Below are positions 1 to 8,440 of a stretch of DNA of 36,943 bases, piece after piece. Both the position numbers and the translations under genes were made by a program. This DNA comes from Lachnospiraceae bacterium (lineage in GTDB: Bacteria > Bacillota > Clostridia > Lachnospirales > Lachnospiraceae): contig JAEEXG010000023.1 in NCBI GenBank assembly GCA_016291405.1, positions 1-36,943 of the forward strand, in the 5' to 3' direction. Each line of letters begins with the position of its first letter. Positions within the stretch are counted from its first letter, which is position 1. Below the pieces are notes generated by a model that did no database searches, was not told the origin of the DNA, and saw nothing but the letters and a program-made list of their open reading frames with translations.

Positions 1-1696
1 CAGTGTTTACTACGTTGTTACCTGAAATATCTGTATAAGAAAGAGTTACTTCTTTATTTAAGCTAAATGTCAAAGAGCTGTCTTTCATTGTTTCTTTAAC
101 AGCATCAACAGTCATGCCGTGTTCTTTAGCATAAGCACTGATCATAGCCTGTAAATCAACAGTACATTTAACTGTAAGTGTGTATGTCTTATCTTTGCTT
201 AAGTCATAATCGTTAAGGTTCCAAGTAAGCTTGCTTCCTTCAATTGAAGCGCCTTTAGTGTCGCCTGTTAATACATACTTACCATCTTTACCTATAAAGA
301 AGTTCATGTATGTAGGAAGTTCATCTGTTACTCTTGTGCCCTTTGCTGCTGCAACGTCTTTTGCTACAGATGTAGCAATCTGTGAAAAGATGTTTGAAAT
401 TGAATCAACGGCTGATTCATAGAAAAGGGGCGCATTTGTTTCAGAATTCATGGATGCAATGTTCTTTAAAGCAAAGATTGCATCTTTTTCTTCAGTATCA
501 TACTTAACTGTATAGAACTTAACTCCGGCATTTTTTGCCATCTGAGCTTCAATGACAGCAGCATACTTTAATAAGTATTCTGTTTCTGTATTCTTTTTGT
601 GATAAGTCGCTGTTCTTGTTTCCGTTGTTTCAAGATAAGCATCACCATCACTCTTTCGAAGATTGCTCAGTTTTTGATACTGACCATTAATTGAATAAAT
701 ATAATAATATGTTCCCCAGCTCTCATATTTTCTAACATAAGTACTATTATTATAAGTTGAACTCAACTTAACATCGTTACTATAGTAATAGTAGTTTCCA
801 TTATATTTATAGAGTCGAGTTCTCTGACACTTTACGCTTGAAAGTACCTTCTGATAAGTACCAGTTGCGCCTTCTGATTTGCTTCCTGTTACTTTCTCTG
901 ATACTAACTGGTTATTTTCATCATACCAGCCAGAGGATGAATACTTACCTGTAGTAAATGTCTCGTAGCTAGGATAGTCTTCATATACATTATCGCTAAA
1001 GTTTAATATAGGAACAATTTTTGACGCATTTGTATTAAGTGAAAAATATCCAAGAATGTCGTTATTAGTCTTTGTGTTATGGAAGTTTGCTTCTCCATCT
1101 GACATAACAACAATAATCTTGTTATTTTCATTATCAGCACCAAACATCTTTCTTGCAGTCCTTATACCTGCCTGGATGTTTGTAGAGTCATTAGCATTGA
1201 TTTCATTAATCTTGCCGATTAATACGTCTTTTCCGGCTTTATTTGTAAAATTAGAAATAATAGCCGATTTTTCCCAGAAAGTTACAACACCAATGCGTAC
1301 ATTTTCATCATTTACGCCATCAGCTTCAAAAACTTGATTAACAAACGCTTTTGCGGCATCCTTTGCCTTTGTAAGTTTGTCATCATCTTCCATACTTCTG
1401 GAAGTATCCAATACCAAAATGATATCAGTGTTTGCTGTTTCGTTTACGTACTGCAAAGTGCTGCTACCATCTACTTTGAAGGTAATATCCACTGTGCCGT
1501 CATTGTTTAAAACAGCTGACTTTCCAAGTTCGATTCCGTCCTTTGTTGTGGTGGATACGGAAAGGTTTGACTCTCTGTTTACGCTGTCTTTAGTACCTTC
1601 AGCGTATACATTGATGTCGCTTGAGAAAGTCGTGAATGTAAGAACAGCTGCAAGCAAAAGCGCCACTGTTCTCTTGAAAGACTTCTTTTCTCTCAT
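1..1696 (-). CDS. VWA-domain surface protein, C-terminus beyond window edge
   Basis: Open frame from the ATG at 1696 to the left edge without a stop; about 565 residues are visible and the C-terminal part is outside the window. The N-terminus is a Sec signal peptide (basic MREKKSFKR, then a hydrophobic stretch to about residue 25). A von Willebrand A domain follows, with the metal-site motif DTSRS at 97-101 and SDGEA in the fourth strand. A Tyr-rich stretch is inserted between that strand and the last VWA helices. A segment resembling isopeptide/DUF11-type surface domains (TDELPTYMNF) follows. It is a close paralogue of the complete protein encoded at 2187-8204: signal peptide, VWA core and end of the visible part align throughout. 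The ribosome site is AAAGGAG. Probable extracellular adhesin or matrix-binding protein; the ligand is unknown. Confidence 0.85.
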   Translation of the reverse strand, partial: MREKKSFKRTVALLLAAVLTFTTFSSDINVYAEGTKDSVNRESNLSVSTTTKDGIELGKSAVLNNDGTVDITFKVDGSSTLQYVNETANTDIILVLDTSRSMEDDDKLTKAKDAAKAFVNQVFEADGVNDENVRIGVVTFWEKSAIISNFTNKAGKDVLIGKINEINANDSTNIQAGIRTARKMFGADNENNKIIVVMSDGEANFHNTKTNNDILGYFSLNTNASKIVPILNFSDNVYEDYPSYETFTTGKYSSSGWYDENNQLVSEKVTGSKSEGATGTYQKVLSSVKCQRTRLYKYNGNYYYYSNDVKLSSTYNNSTYVRKYESWGTYYYIYSINGQYQKLSNLRKSDGDAYLETTETRTATYHKKNTETEYLLKYAAVIEAQMAKNAGVKFYTVKYDTEEKDAIFALKNIASMNSETNAPLFYESAVDSISNIFSQIATSVAKDVAAAKGTRVTDELPTYMNFFIGKDGKYVLTGDTKGASIEGSKLTWNLNDYDLSKDKTYTLTVKCTVDLQAMISAYAKEHGMTVDAVKETMKDSSLTFSLNKEVTLSYTDISGNNVVNT

Positions 1697-1800
1697 TTTG
1701 TTTCTCCTTTTACACCTTACATTTTTGTTAACCATTAATTAAAAATGTCTACATTCTTAAAGACTGTCTGAAACTCAAAAAAGGTTCAAAAAATTAAAAA

Positions 1801-1851
1801 TAGCGTGAGAACGTTACTTCTCACGCTTTCAAGTCTACAGTTCTAGTCACT
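1801..1851 (-). promoter_or_regulatory. Conserved leader element with hairpin, copy 1
   Basis: On the minus strand this block carries CTAGAACTGTAGACTTGAAA followed by a hairpin (1803-1826) with an 8-bp stem (GCGTGAGA/TCTCACGC) and a TATTTTTAATTTTTT tract. Nearly the same sequence lies before the paralogous gene at 8254-8304. A TATAAT box sits at 1874-1879, about 48 bp upstream, so the block probably falls in the 5' UTR. The hairpin plus U-run resembles an attenuator. It does not match the riboswitch consensus sequences I know, including c-di-GMP-I. Confidence 0.55.
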
Positions 1852-1897
1852 CTCAAATTTCAACACAATGAACATTATATCTACTTAACAAAATTGA

Positions 1898-1923
1898 AAA
1901 AACTACCCAAAAGGGTAGTTTTT
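1898..1923 (-). terminator. Hairpin upstream of the partial VWA gene (second terminator or conserved promoter hairpin)
   Basis: Inverted repeat AAAAACTACCC / GGGTAGTTTTT with an AAAA loop. It lies just downstream of the 67-aa gene's terminator and just upstream of the TATAAT box at 1874-1879, so it could be a tandem terminator. A hairpin with the same CTAYCC-N4-GGGTAG form occurs at the corresponding place before the paralogous gene (8358-8373). This argues that it belongs to the duplicated regulatory region. Confidence 0.5.
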
Positions 1924-1931
1924 ATTTTAAG

Positions 1932-1961
1932 CAAAAAAAGAGCCGAGTCTTTCGACTCGGC
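1932..1961 (-). terminator. Intrinsic terminator of the VWA protein / 67-aa protein operon
   Basis: Perfect 8-bp GC-rich stem (GCCGAGTC at 1942-1949, GACTCGGC at 1954-1961) with a 4-nt loop. On the minus strand it is followed by TCTTTTTTTGC. It lies 8 bp past the stop codon of the small membrane protein gene. Confidence 0.9.
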
Positions 1962-1969
1962 CCTAAAAA

Positions 1970-2173
1970 CTATCTAAGTTCTTTTAACTTTTTGTGCTGC
2001 ATGTGAAGCAAGATTGAACCTGCAACTACCACTACCAAGCAAAGGAGTGTAGCCCAAAGGTCTATCGGGCATCCCCAGAAGAAGTAAAGAACTATCATTG
2101 CTACAAGAGCAATACCGCTTACCACCCAATCAAGGATGTGCTTTTTATCAGTAGCTTTTCTGTTTTCTTCCAT
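1970..2173 (-). CDS. Small membrane protein with two transmembrane segments (67 aa)
   Basis: The start is set at ATG 2173, preceded by a strong AAGGAGG site; longer readings run into the preceding gene. The product has a charged N-terminus (MEENRKATDKKHILDW), two hydrophobic segments (about residues 16-32 and 36-55) separated by a short GCPID turn, and a basic tail (HKKLKELR). It begins 13 bp after the stop of the 2005-aa VWA protein and is followed at once by the shared terminator, so it is almost certainly translated from the same mRNA. I do not recognise the family. Its position suggests an accessory role in membrane insertion, anchoring or stability of the large protein, but this is inference from context only. 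Confidence 0.75.
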   Translation of the reverse strand: MEENRKATDKKHILDWVVSGIALVAMIVLYFFWGCPIDLWATLLCLVVVVAGSILLHMQHKKLKELR

Positions 2174-2186
2174 GATTTTCTCCTCC

Positions 2187-5100
2187 TTAGTTATTATTCT
2201 TTGCAAATTCTTCGTTGTCTTCAAGTTCTTTCTTGTTCTGTACTGCACGAAGTGTAGCGTAGATAGCATATACAAGTGCAACAGCAAGAATTATCCAATG
2301 CATGAAGCACTGTGAAGCAACTGCCATAGGAACAGCTTCATCTTCGATCTTCATTCCCTGCTTACCTTCAGCGGGAGCTGCTGCCAAAGGAACATCAGGC
2401 TCTGTAAGATTCAAAGTAGGAAGTTCCTGTACTTCAGCAACCTGAGTAGGTGTTTCTCCTGCTGCCGGAGGATTTACAGGAGGAGGTGTAACCTGATCAC
2501 CGCCTTCTCCGCCTGTAGGAGGTTCTTCCTCTGTAGGAGGATTGTAAGGTTCATTTTCCTCTACAGGATCGATTCTTAAGTTAGCACCGATTACGCTTAC
2601 ATCGTAGTTATCACTTGCAACAACTGTAGCTGTTATAGGATATGATCCGGGAGCCTCGCCCCTAGCTCTTGATAATGTAACTGAAATAGGATCTGCTGCA
2701 ACTTCACCGGTAATATCATATGTAAATCTAGGATCTGCATCACCATCGTTCTTTGCAGCACCATGAATTGTGATTACTGCAGGACGAGCTGTAATGCTAA
2801 GTGATATAGGCATTTCAACTGAAATTGTTTCAACAGGTGTAGCTGCTCTTACGGCTCTTAATGTAGGAACCAAATCTGCAACAGGTCTTATGGGTTCCTG
2901 TACAGGTTCTTCTTCTCCACCGATTACAAATGTTCCTGTAATTGTAGCTGTGAGGTTTGTCTTATTGATGATTTCAGAGTCAAATGCTTCTACAAAGTCA
3001 TCATGAGAAACCATTACGCCGTCAGCCTTGTCAAGCAACTGGCTGTAAAGAGCATCTACAAGGTTTGTGCCGTCATATACAGCTGTCAAATCAACTGTAT
3101 CGTGAGCGTATGAAGTAGTTCCGATTACATGGATTCCATCTGCGCGAACCCTTACAGAGTACCAATCAATCGTTGCATTGATATTCTTGCTTGAAAGATC
3201 GGGAAGGCTCTTTTCAAGGTTTGTAAATGCTGCATACTCAGGAGCTTTATCAAGTTTAACCACCTTAGCAACATCTTCGCCTGAATACTTTCCTTTAGCG
3301 GTCTTTTCATCTTCATAAAGCTTGCTGTAATCAAAGTTTTCGGCTGTAACAGCAACGCCTGATGTATATGTAGTTTCTTCACCCCAAGGATATTTTACAT
3401 AGAACTTACCGGGAATATAGTCTTCAAACTTAGCTTTTACAACTATATCGCCATCCTTAAGTGATAATACTGTACCGGGCTGTAATAACTCGTTATCAAG
3501 CTGCCAGCCTTCAAACTTAAATGAATACTTGTTTGCAAAAGTCTTCTTTGCACCTGCTGTTTCAGCATCGTTAAGTTTCACATCATATGAGGTCTTACCA
3601 TACTTAGGATATGCTGATCTCTTAACTTCCTCACCATCGTAGTTTAAGTAAATAATTCTATGCTTGGTTGCTAATCCTGCATAAATATTTGTAGCTTCCC
3701 TAATGGGTCCAAGATCTTGCTTCCAGCCTGTGAACACTTCTACTTTCTCATCATACTGCCTTCTAACAAAGTTTCTTTCAGGGCCCTTCGCCGAGCCTTC
3801 ATAAACAACCTTTTCTGCGTAGAATGGATCCTTATCATCTTCATGCATGAAGAACTGAACTAAGTAATATCTTGTTTTTGATTTAAAGCTTGCGCTTGTA
3901 ATGAAAGGAACCGCTGTTCTTTCATCTTTAGTGTAATCCCAGTTATCAAGGGTGCTTCCACTGATTGGTTTATTGGTTGTTTCATTAAGAAGATGAATTC
4001 TTCCCCATTCGCCCTCGAAAATCTCTGTGTGTGTAGACTCTCTTTCGGGTTTCTCTGCATTATCACGATAATCTCTCATTTCTTTCTTAGTTGAGAAACC
4101 ATCAACTACAACCCACTGCTTGTCAGGATTTACATCATACTTATTGTAGAAGGTAAGTGTAAATGATCTTGTCTGTGAATCCACAACCTTAAAGAAGTTC
4201 TGTGTATCACTTTCAAACTTTAAGTTTTCTACTGACTTAGCTTCTGTACCCTTATTGTCTGAGAACCAGCCGTCACGGAGTGTGTAAACAACTGTGTATT
4301 CGTTCAAAGGCTTGGAAGTTGTAGGAATATCCTTTGTATAAGAGTCTCCTACGTATCCTGTATCTGTTCCAATAATGGTTGAACCATCATAGCTATAGAA
4401 TACGATTGTTCCTTTATCATATTCTTGAAGTTCGATTACCAAGAGTGAGTTTTCTTCTGAAGGAGTGAATGTAAGTACACTGTCATCAGGATTTACTCTC
4501 TTAAACTTCATCTCTCCGCTTGCATAAGGATATGTGAAGTCTTCTGTTGCGGTATATGTATTACCTGCCAATACCCAAACTGCTTCAGAAAGTTCACCGA
4601 TTTGAACGTCGCCATACTTGTGAACTGACTGTGCCTTATAATAGGTTGTTACGTCTGTAGAGTAAGTCTTGCTTTCTGTTGCTTCTACAATAACTCCAAA
4701 TCCTGTAGATGTCTTTTTAACGTTTCCGTCTATATGTTCATCTACAAAGTCTGTAGGTGCAACAGGAGTTGTGCCTGCTTCATATAAGTCCTTGGAAATT
4801 GTTTTTCCTGCAATTGAGTCATAAAACTCGATTGTGTAATATGTGGTGGTTGTTTCATCTGCTGTAGCAACGCCGTTAGCCTTTACGCCAACATAGCTGT
4901 CGCCTTTCCAACCGTTCTGGTGATGAACTACTATATCTCCGTTTTCATCAACAGTTTCATAATCAGGCAAATCTGTAGGAGGAACCGCATCCTTACCCCA
5001 CTCAATTATCTGTACATCAGGATCTGCATCGTTTCCTGATGCATCCTTATAATGGAATTCAAATGTGAATGTATCTACTACCTGACTATAGTTTGCAATA

Positions 5101-8100
5101 AATGTTACGTCGCTTGCTGCTGATGTAACGTTACCGTTAACTGCATCAACCGTTGAAGCACCTGTTTCATTTCCGGAAACAGTCCATCCTGTGAATGTGT
5201 ATGTTGTTCCATCAACCCAGAATTCAGATGTGTCAACGTTAGCAGGCTTTGCAGCCTCTTTATTGTACTTTGCAATCACAGTTTCTGTAGCAGAAAGTGC
5301 GGTTGTTCTATCAAGGTATTTCCATTCGATAGTGTACCTATTGCCAATTGTTGTATATGCAGGATACAAGGTAAGATTGCTCTTTACTACTGTCTCAGGA
5401 GCAACTGTATCGCCAGTAAAGTCTTTCTTAGTATTCCATCCACCTAAATGCTTTTTAATGACATTGTCATCCTCGTAGTCAGCGAGTACATATGCGCCGC
5501 CTGTCCAGTTAGGAATTGTGGTACCATGCTTAACATTTTCAACAGTCCACTCTGCTGTGTCGTCCCAATCCATAAATACTACAGTGTAGGTCTTATATGT
5601 GATTGTGAACTTTGCAGTAAGATTAAGGTCTGACTTAATTTCTGTATTTTCAAAATCAAAGCTCTGACCATTTAACCGCCAATCAATATCAACACGTTCA
5701 ATATCTTCATAAGCGGTGCCTTCTTTACCGATTAAAGTTACATCGATAACACCGTCGGGAGCAGTTACTTTATTGCCCCATTCAATGTCTGTCTGATCAT
5801 TAGGCTTAGTTGCCCATTCAGCACCGTTTGCATCACTGATATCAAATGTTACATTAAACTTCTTGATTCTTGTGTTTGCATAATTAGCTTTGAATGTAAC
5901 GTTACCTGTGATATTGGACATTTCCATATCGGAAGTTGTTGTCCATCCACTGAAAGAATAATCAAACTTAGCTGTATCTTCGCTAGCTGACATCTTTTCA
6001 TTGTACTTAGCTTCGTACTGTGCCTTCAAATCTGCATCTACGAAAGGATCCGCTACAGACGAACCAATCTGAACGTCATCTTCCCAAACAGTTTCCTGTC
6101 CGCCTGATACGTCAGATACTAATTTAACGTGTGCATATTTGCTTGTAATCTTTACTGTGAAAGATTCTTTGGTTTTATCAGAAACAATGAGTTCTTTTTT
6201 ATCATTTAATTCTGCATACTCATAAGAAGCTTCAGGATACTGATCCTTAATAGCCTTCTTAATTAATGCATCTGTGAAGTCAATCTTTTCACCCTTATAA
6301 CCATAGTAAACGTCAGTAGCGCCTGCGATTTCTTCACCGTTCAATTCGTACTTAACGTCATATTCATAAGTCTTGACTGCTGTTGTAGGAACGTTAACAT
6401 TTTCGCCCTGATCGGTAATATCTTTATTTTCGTAAGCATTTCCTGAAACATCTGTATATGAAAGGGTAACTTCTTTATTTAAGTTAAAGGAAACTTTTCC
6501 TTCCGACATTAATGCTCTTACAGCTTCATCCTCGATGCGATGATCGTTTGCATACGCTGTAATCATGTCGCCTAATCTAAGGTCACACTTTACTGTAAGA
6601 GTATAGCTCTTATCTTTGCTTAAATCGTAACCGGAAAGATCCCAGTGAAGCTTGCCGTTTTCAACGCTAACATCGCCTTCCTTTACGTCAGAAGAACTGT
6701 TTACGATGTACTTTCCGCTACTCTGTACAAATGACATATAAGAAGGAAGTTCATCGACAATGCTAGTTCCGTTTGCTGCTGCAATGTCCTGCGCAACCTG
6801 TGTAGCAATCTGTCCAAATACGCTTTCAATAGCGCTATCTGATGACTCAAAGCAAAGAGGTTCTCCATTTGCACCAATTGAAGCAATATTCTTCATTGCC
6901 CAAATTGCATCCTCTTCTTTCGTTCCATAAACAACAGTATAGAACTTAGCATTGAGATTCTGTTTTGCACGAGCAGCTTCCATTACTGCAGGAAACTTAT
7001 TTCCATAATAGTAATTTCGATTGTGCCATGTGACACTAATCTTTTCGCCTGTATAACGGTCATAGTATCTGTATTTGCCAACTAAATATGTGTCATCAGC
7101 CTTAACATACACATTGCTTGACCACGTTTCATAATAATATATGCGATAGAAGTCAGAATCATCCGGTGAAACCTTGATATAATCGTCATTCTGATATTCT
7201 CTCGGAACTTCATTAGAATATTTATTGTATGCATAATTCTTATTATAATTGAAATACCAACGTCCATTACTCGGATTTTGATATACGTTTCTGTATGAAA
7301 TAGATTTTCTTTCTACTTCATCGTAGTATCCGGTGTTTCCTTCACCGGGAGTTCCTACTACTCTAACCGCATTTTTATCTGAAATGAGTTCCCATGTACC
7401 CCAGAAGTCATCGTATGTATACCATCCCGACTCATAAAAGCGATTATATTCTGCTCCATATCCAAATGCGTCTAACGTATAATCATCCTTATTCCCATAC
7501 TTGAATGGAACAATCGGAACAACCGAACCAGGCTCCGTATTCAATTCAAATGAACTTGTCGGATTGCTTCTCCTGTCAATGTTATAGCGTAAATTTGCTT
7601 CACCATCTGTCATAACAACAACAACTTTATTATTGTTATTGTTGGCAAGCATATCTTCTGCTTCTCTGATACCGCCCTGAATAAATGTATTGCCCCACGC
7701 CGTTATATCATTTATGGCACGAATCAGATCATTCTTTTTTGTCTTATTAGATAATCCTTTAACAACACCGGCACCTGAGCCAAATTTAACAACACCGATT
7801 CTAACATTATCAGCTTTTACGTTCGGGTCATTAAAGATTCTAGTAACGAATTCAACGGCAGCGTTTTTTGCCAATTCCATTCGAGTTTTTCCATTTACTT
7901 TATTGTCCCCCATACTGCTGGATACATCCAACACGAGCACAATATCAGTATTGGCTGTCTGGTTGATGTATGTAGTTGCACTTTTACCATCAACCTTGAA
8001 TGTGATATTCACCGTACCATCATCATTTAATGCAGCTGTCTTTGTAAGCTTAATTCCATCTTTTGTGGTTGTTGAAACCGAAAGATTGGAATCATTGCCT

Positions 8101-8204
8101 GAAGGTGCTGCAATGGCAGTGATGTCACTTGAAAAGGTAGTAAATGCGAGAACAGCTGCAAGAATCAGCGCAATTGCTCTCTTGATTGACTTCTTTTCTC
8201 TCAT
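2187..8204 (-). CDS. Giant VWA-domain surface protein with InlB-type repeats (2005 aa)
   Basis: Domain order as read: signal peptide (about 1-33); VWA domain starting near residue 85, with metal-site motif DVSSS (93-97), T173 in NTFIQGG and TDGEA (199-203); a Tyr/Asn-rich insertion of roughly 200 residues; the last VWA helices; a surface-adhesin-like segment (VDELPSYMSF); then a long array of InlB B-repeat/Listeria-Bacteroides-type modules, recognised by recurring GW and 'F.A.Y' strands such as FSGWTTT and LTLYPAYT. A module resembling MBG/YDG repeats (GDADPRFTYDITG) and a Pro-rich stalk follow. The C-terminus is one transmembrane helix (near 1971-1989) with a charged tail. There is no LPXTG motif, so sortase anchoring is not supported. 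The ribosome site is AAAGGAG. Likely an extracellular adhesin tethered by its C-terminal helix. Ligand unknown. Confidence 0.88.
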   Translation of the reverse strand: MREKKSIKRAIALILAAVLAFTTFSSDITAIAAPSGNDSNLSVSTTTKDGIKLTKTAALNDDGTVNITFKVDGKSATTYINQTANTDIVLVLDVSSSMGDNKVNGKTRMELAKNAAVEFVTRIFNDPNVKADNVRIGVVKFGSGAGVVKGLSNKTKKNDLIRAINDITAWGNTFIQGGIREAEDMLANNNNNKVVVVMTDGEANLRYNIDRRSNPTSSFELNTEPGSVVPIVPFKYGNKDDYTLDAFGYGAEYNRFYESGWYTYDDFWGTWELISDKNAVRVVGTPGEGNTGYYDEVERKSISYRNVYQNPSNGRWYFNYNKNYAYNKYSNEVPREYQNDDYIKVSPDDSDFYRIYYYETWSSNVYVKADDTYLVGKYRYYDRYTGEKISVTWHNRNYYYGNKFPAVMEAARAKQNLNAKFYTVVYGTKEEDAIWAMKNIASIGANGEPLCFESSDSAIESVFGQIATQVAQDIAAANGTSIVDELPSYMSFVQSSGKYIVNSSSDVKEGDVSVENGKLHWDLSGYDLSKDKSYTLTVKCDLRLGDMITAYANDHRIEDEAVRALMSEGKVSFNLNKEVTLSYTDVSGNAYENKDITDQGENVNVPTTAVKTYEYDVKYELNGEEIAGATDVYYGYKGEKIDFTDALIKKAIKDQYPEASYEYAELNDKKELIVSDKTKESFTVKITSKYAHVKLVSDVSGGQETVWEDDVQIGSSVADPFVDADLKAQYEAKYNEKMSASEDTAKFDYSFSGWTTTSDMEMSNITGNVTFKANYANTRIKKFNVTFDISDANGAEWATKPNDQTDIEWGNKVTAPDGVIDVTLIGKEGTAYEDIERVDIDWRLNGQSFDFENTEIKSDLNLTAKFTITYKTYTVVFMDWDDTAEWTVENVKHGTTIPNWTGGAYVLADYEDDNVIKKHLGGWNTKKDFTGDTVAPETVVKSNLTLYPAYTTIGNRYTIEWKYLDRTTALSATETVIAKYNKEAAKPANVDTSEFWVDGTTYTFTGWTVSGNETGASTVDAVNGNVTSAASDVTFIANYSQVVDTFTFEFHYKDASGNDADPDVQIIEWGKDAVPPTDLPDYETVDENGDIVVHHQNGWKGDSYVGVKANGVATADETTTTYYTIEFYDSIAGKTISKDLYEAGTTPVAPTDFVDEHIDGNVKKTSTGFGVIVEATESKTYSTDVTTYYKAQSVHKYGDVQIGELSEAVWVLAGNTYTATEDFTYPYASGEMKFKRVNPDDSVLTFTPSEENSLLVIELQEYDKGTIVFYSYDGSTIIGTDTGYVGDSYTKDIPTTSKPLNEYTVVYTLRDGWFSDNKGTEAKSVENLKFESDTQNFFKVVDSQTRSFTLTFYNKYDVNPDKQWVVVDGFSTKKEMRDYRDNAEKPERESTHTEIFEGEWGRIHLLNETTNKPISGSTLDNWDYTKDERTAVPFITSASFKSKTRYYLVQFFMHEDDKDPFYAEKVVYEGSAKGPERNFVRRQYDEKVEVFTGWKQDLGPIREATNIYAGLATKHRIIYLNYDGEEVKRSAYPKYGKTSYDVKLNDAETAGAKKTFANKYSFKFEGWQLDNELLQPGTVLSLKDGDIVVKAKFEDYIPGKFYVKYPWGEETTYTSGVAVTAENFDYSKLYEDEKTAKGKYSGEDVAKVVKLDKAPEYAAFTNLEKSLPDLSSKNINATIDWYSVRVRADGIHVIGTTSYAHDTVDLTAVYDGTNLVDALYSQLLDKADGVMVSHDDFVEAFDSEIINKTNLTATITGTFVIGGEEEPVQEPIRPVADLVPTLRAVRAATPVETISVEMPISLSITARPAVITIHGAAKNDGDADPRFTYDITGEVAADPISVTLSRARGEAPGSYPITATVVASDNYDVSVIGANLRIDPVEENEPYNPPTEEEPPTGGEGGDQVTPPPVNPPAAGETPTQVAEVQELPTLNLTEPDVPLAAAPAEGKQGMKIEDEAVPMAVASQCFMHWIILAVALVYAIYATLRAVQNKKELEDNEEFAKNNN

Positions 8205-8253
8205 CGTTTTTTCTCCTTTTACCTTTGCTAAAAATAAAAATAGACATAAAAAA

Positions 8254-8304
8254 TAGCGTGAGTTCGTTACTTCTCACGCTTTCAAGTCTACAGTTCTAGC
8301 CACT
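8254..8304 (-). promoter_or_regulatory. Conserved leader element with hairpin, copy 2
   Basis: Second copy of the block at 1801-1851. The core CTAGAACTGTAGACTTGAAA is identical, and the hairpin at 8256-8279 keeps the GCGTGAG/CTCACGC stem with small changes in and next to the loop, again followed by TATTTTTT. A TATAAT box at 8329-8334 and a CTATCC-AATT-GGGTAG hairpin (8358-8373 on the plus strand) lie upstream, as in copy 1. Predicted to be in the 5' UTR of the 2005-aa protein gene, about 50 nt before its ATG. Confidence 0.55.
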
Positions 8305-8402
8305 TTAAAATTCCCACTTTATAAAGACATTATAAATATTGGTTTTTAACATGACTACTACCCAATTGGATAGGTTTTTAAAAAAATCTTAAGAAAACAA
8401 GT

Positions 8403-8428
8403 ATTGGCGGGTCAATAAACCCGCCAAT
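8403..8428 (-). terminator. Terminator after leuS
   Basis: Perfect 10-bp inverted repeat (ATTGGCGGGT / ACCCGCCAAT) with a 6-nt loop, 13 bp beyond the leuS stop. The minus-strand U-tract is weak (ACTTGTTTT); the plus-strand side has five Ts. Confidence 0.7.
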
Positions 8429-8440
8429 TTTTAAGTACTG

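Noticed and set aside
1801-1851. c-di-GMP-I (GEMM) or other known riboswitch
   Set aside because: The conserved leader lacks the GEMM core and the tetraloop-receptor pattern, and I could not match it to preQ1, fluoride, SAM or glycine riboswitch cores.
7690-8256. Plus-strand open frame of 188 codons opposite the start of the 2005-aa gene
   Set aside because: It mirrors the VWA coding frame, has no ribosome site or recognisable domain, and covers the conserved leader; shadow of the real gene.
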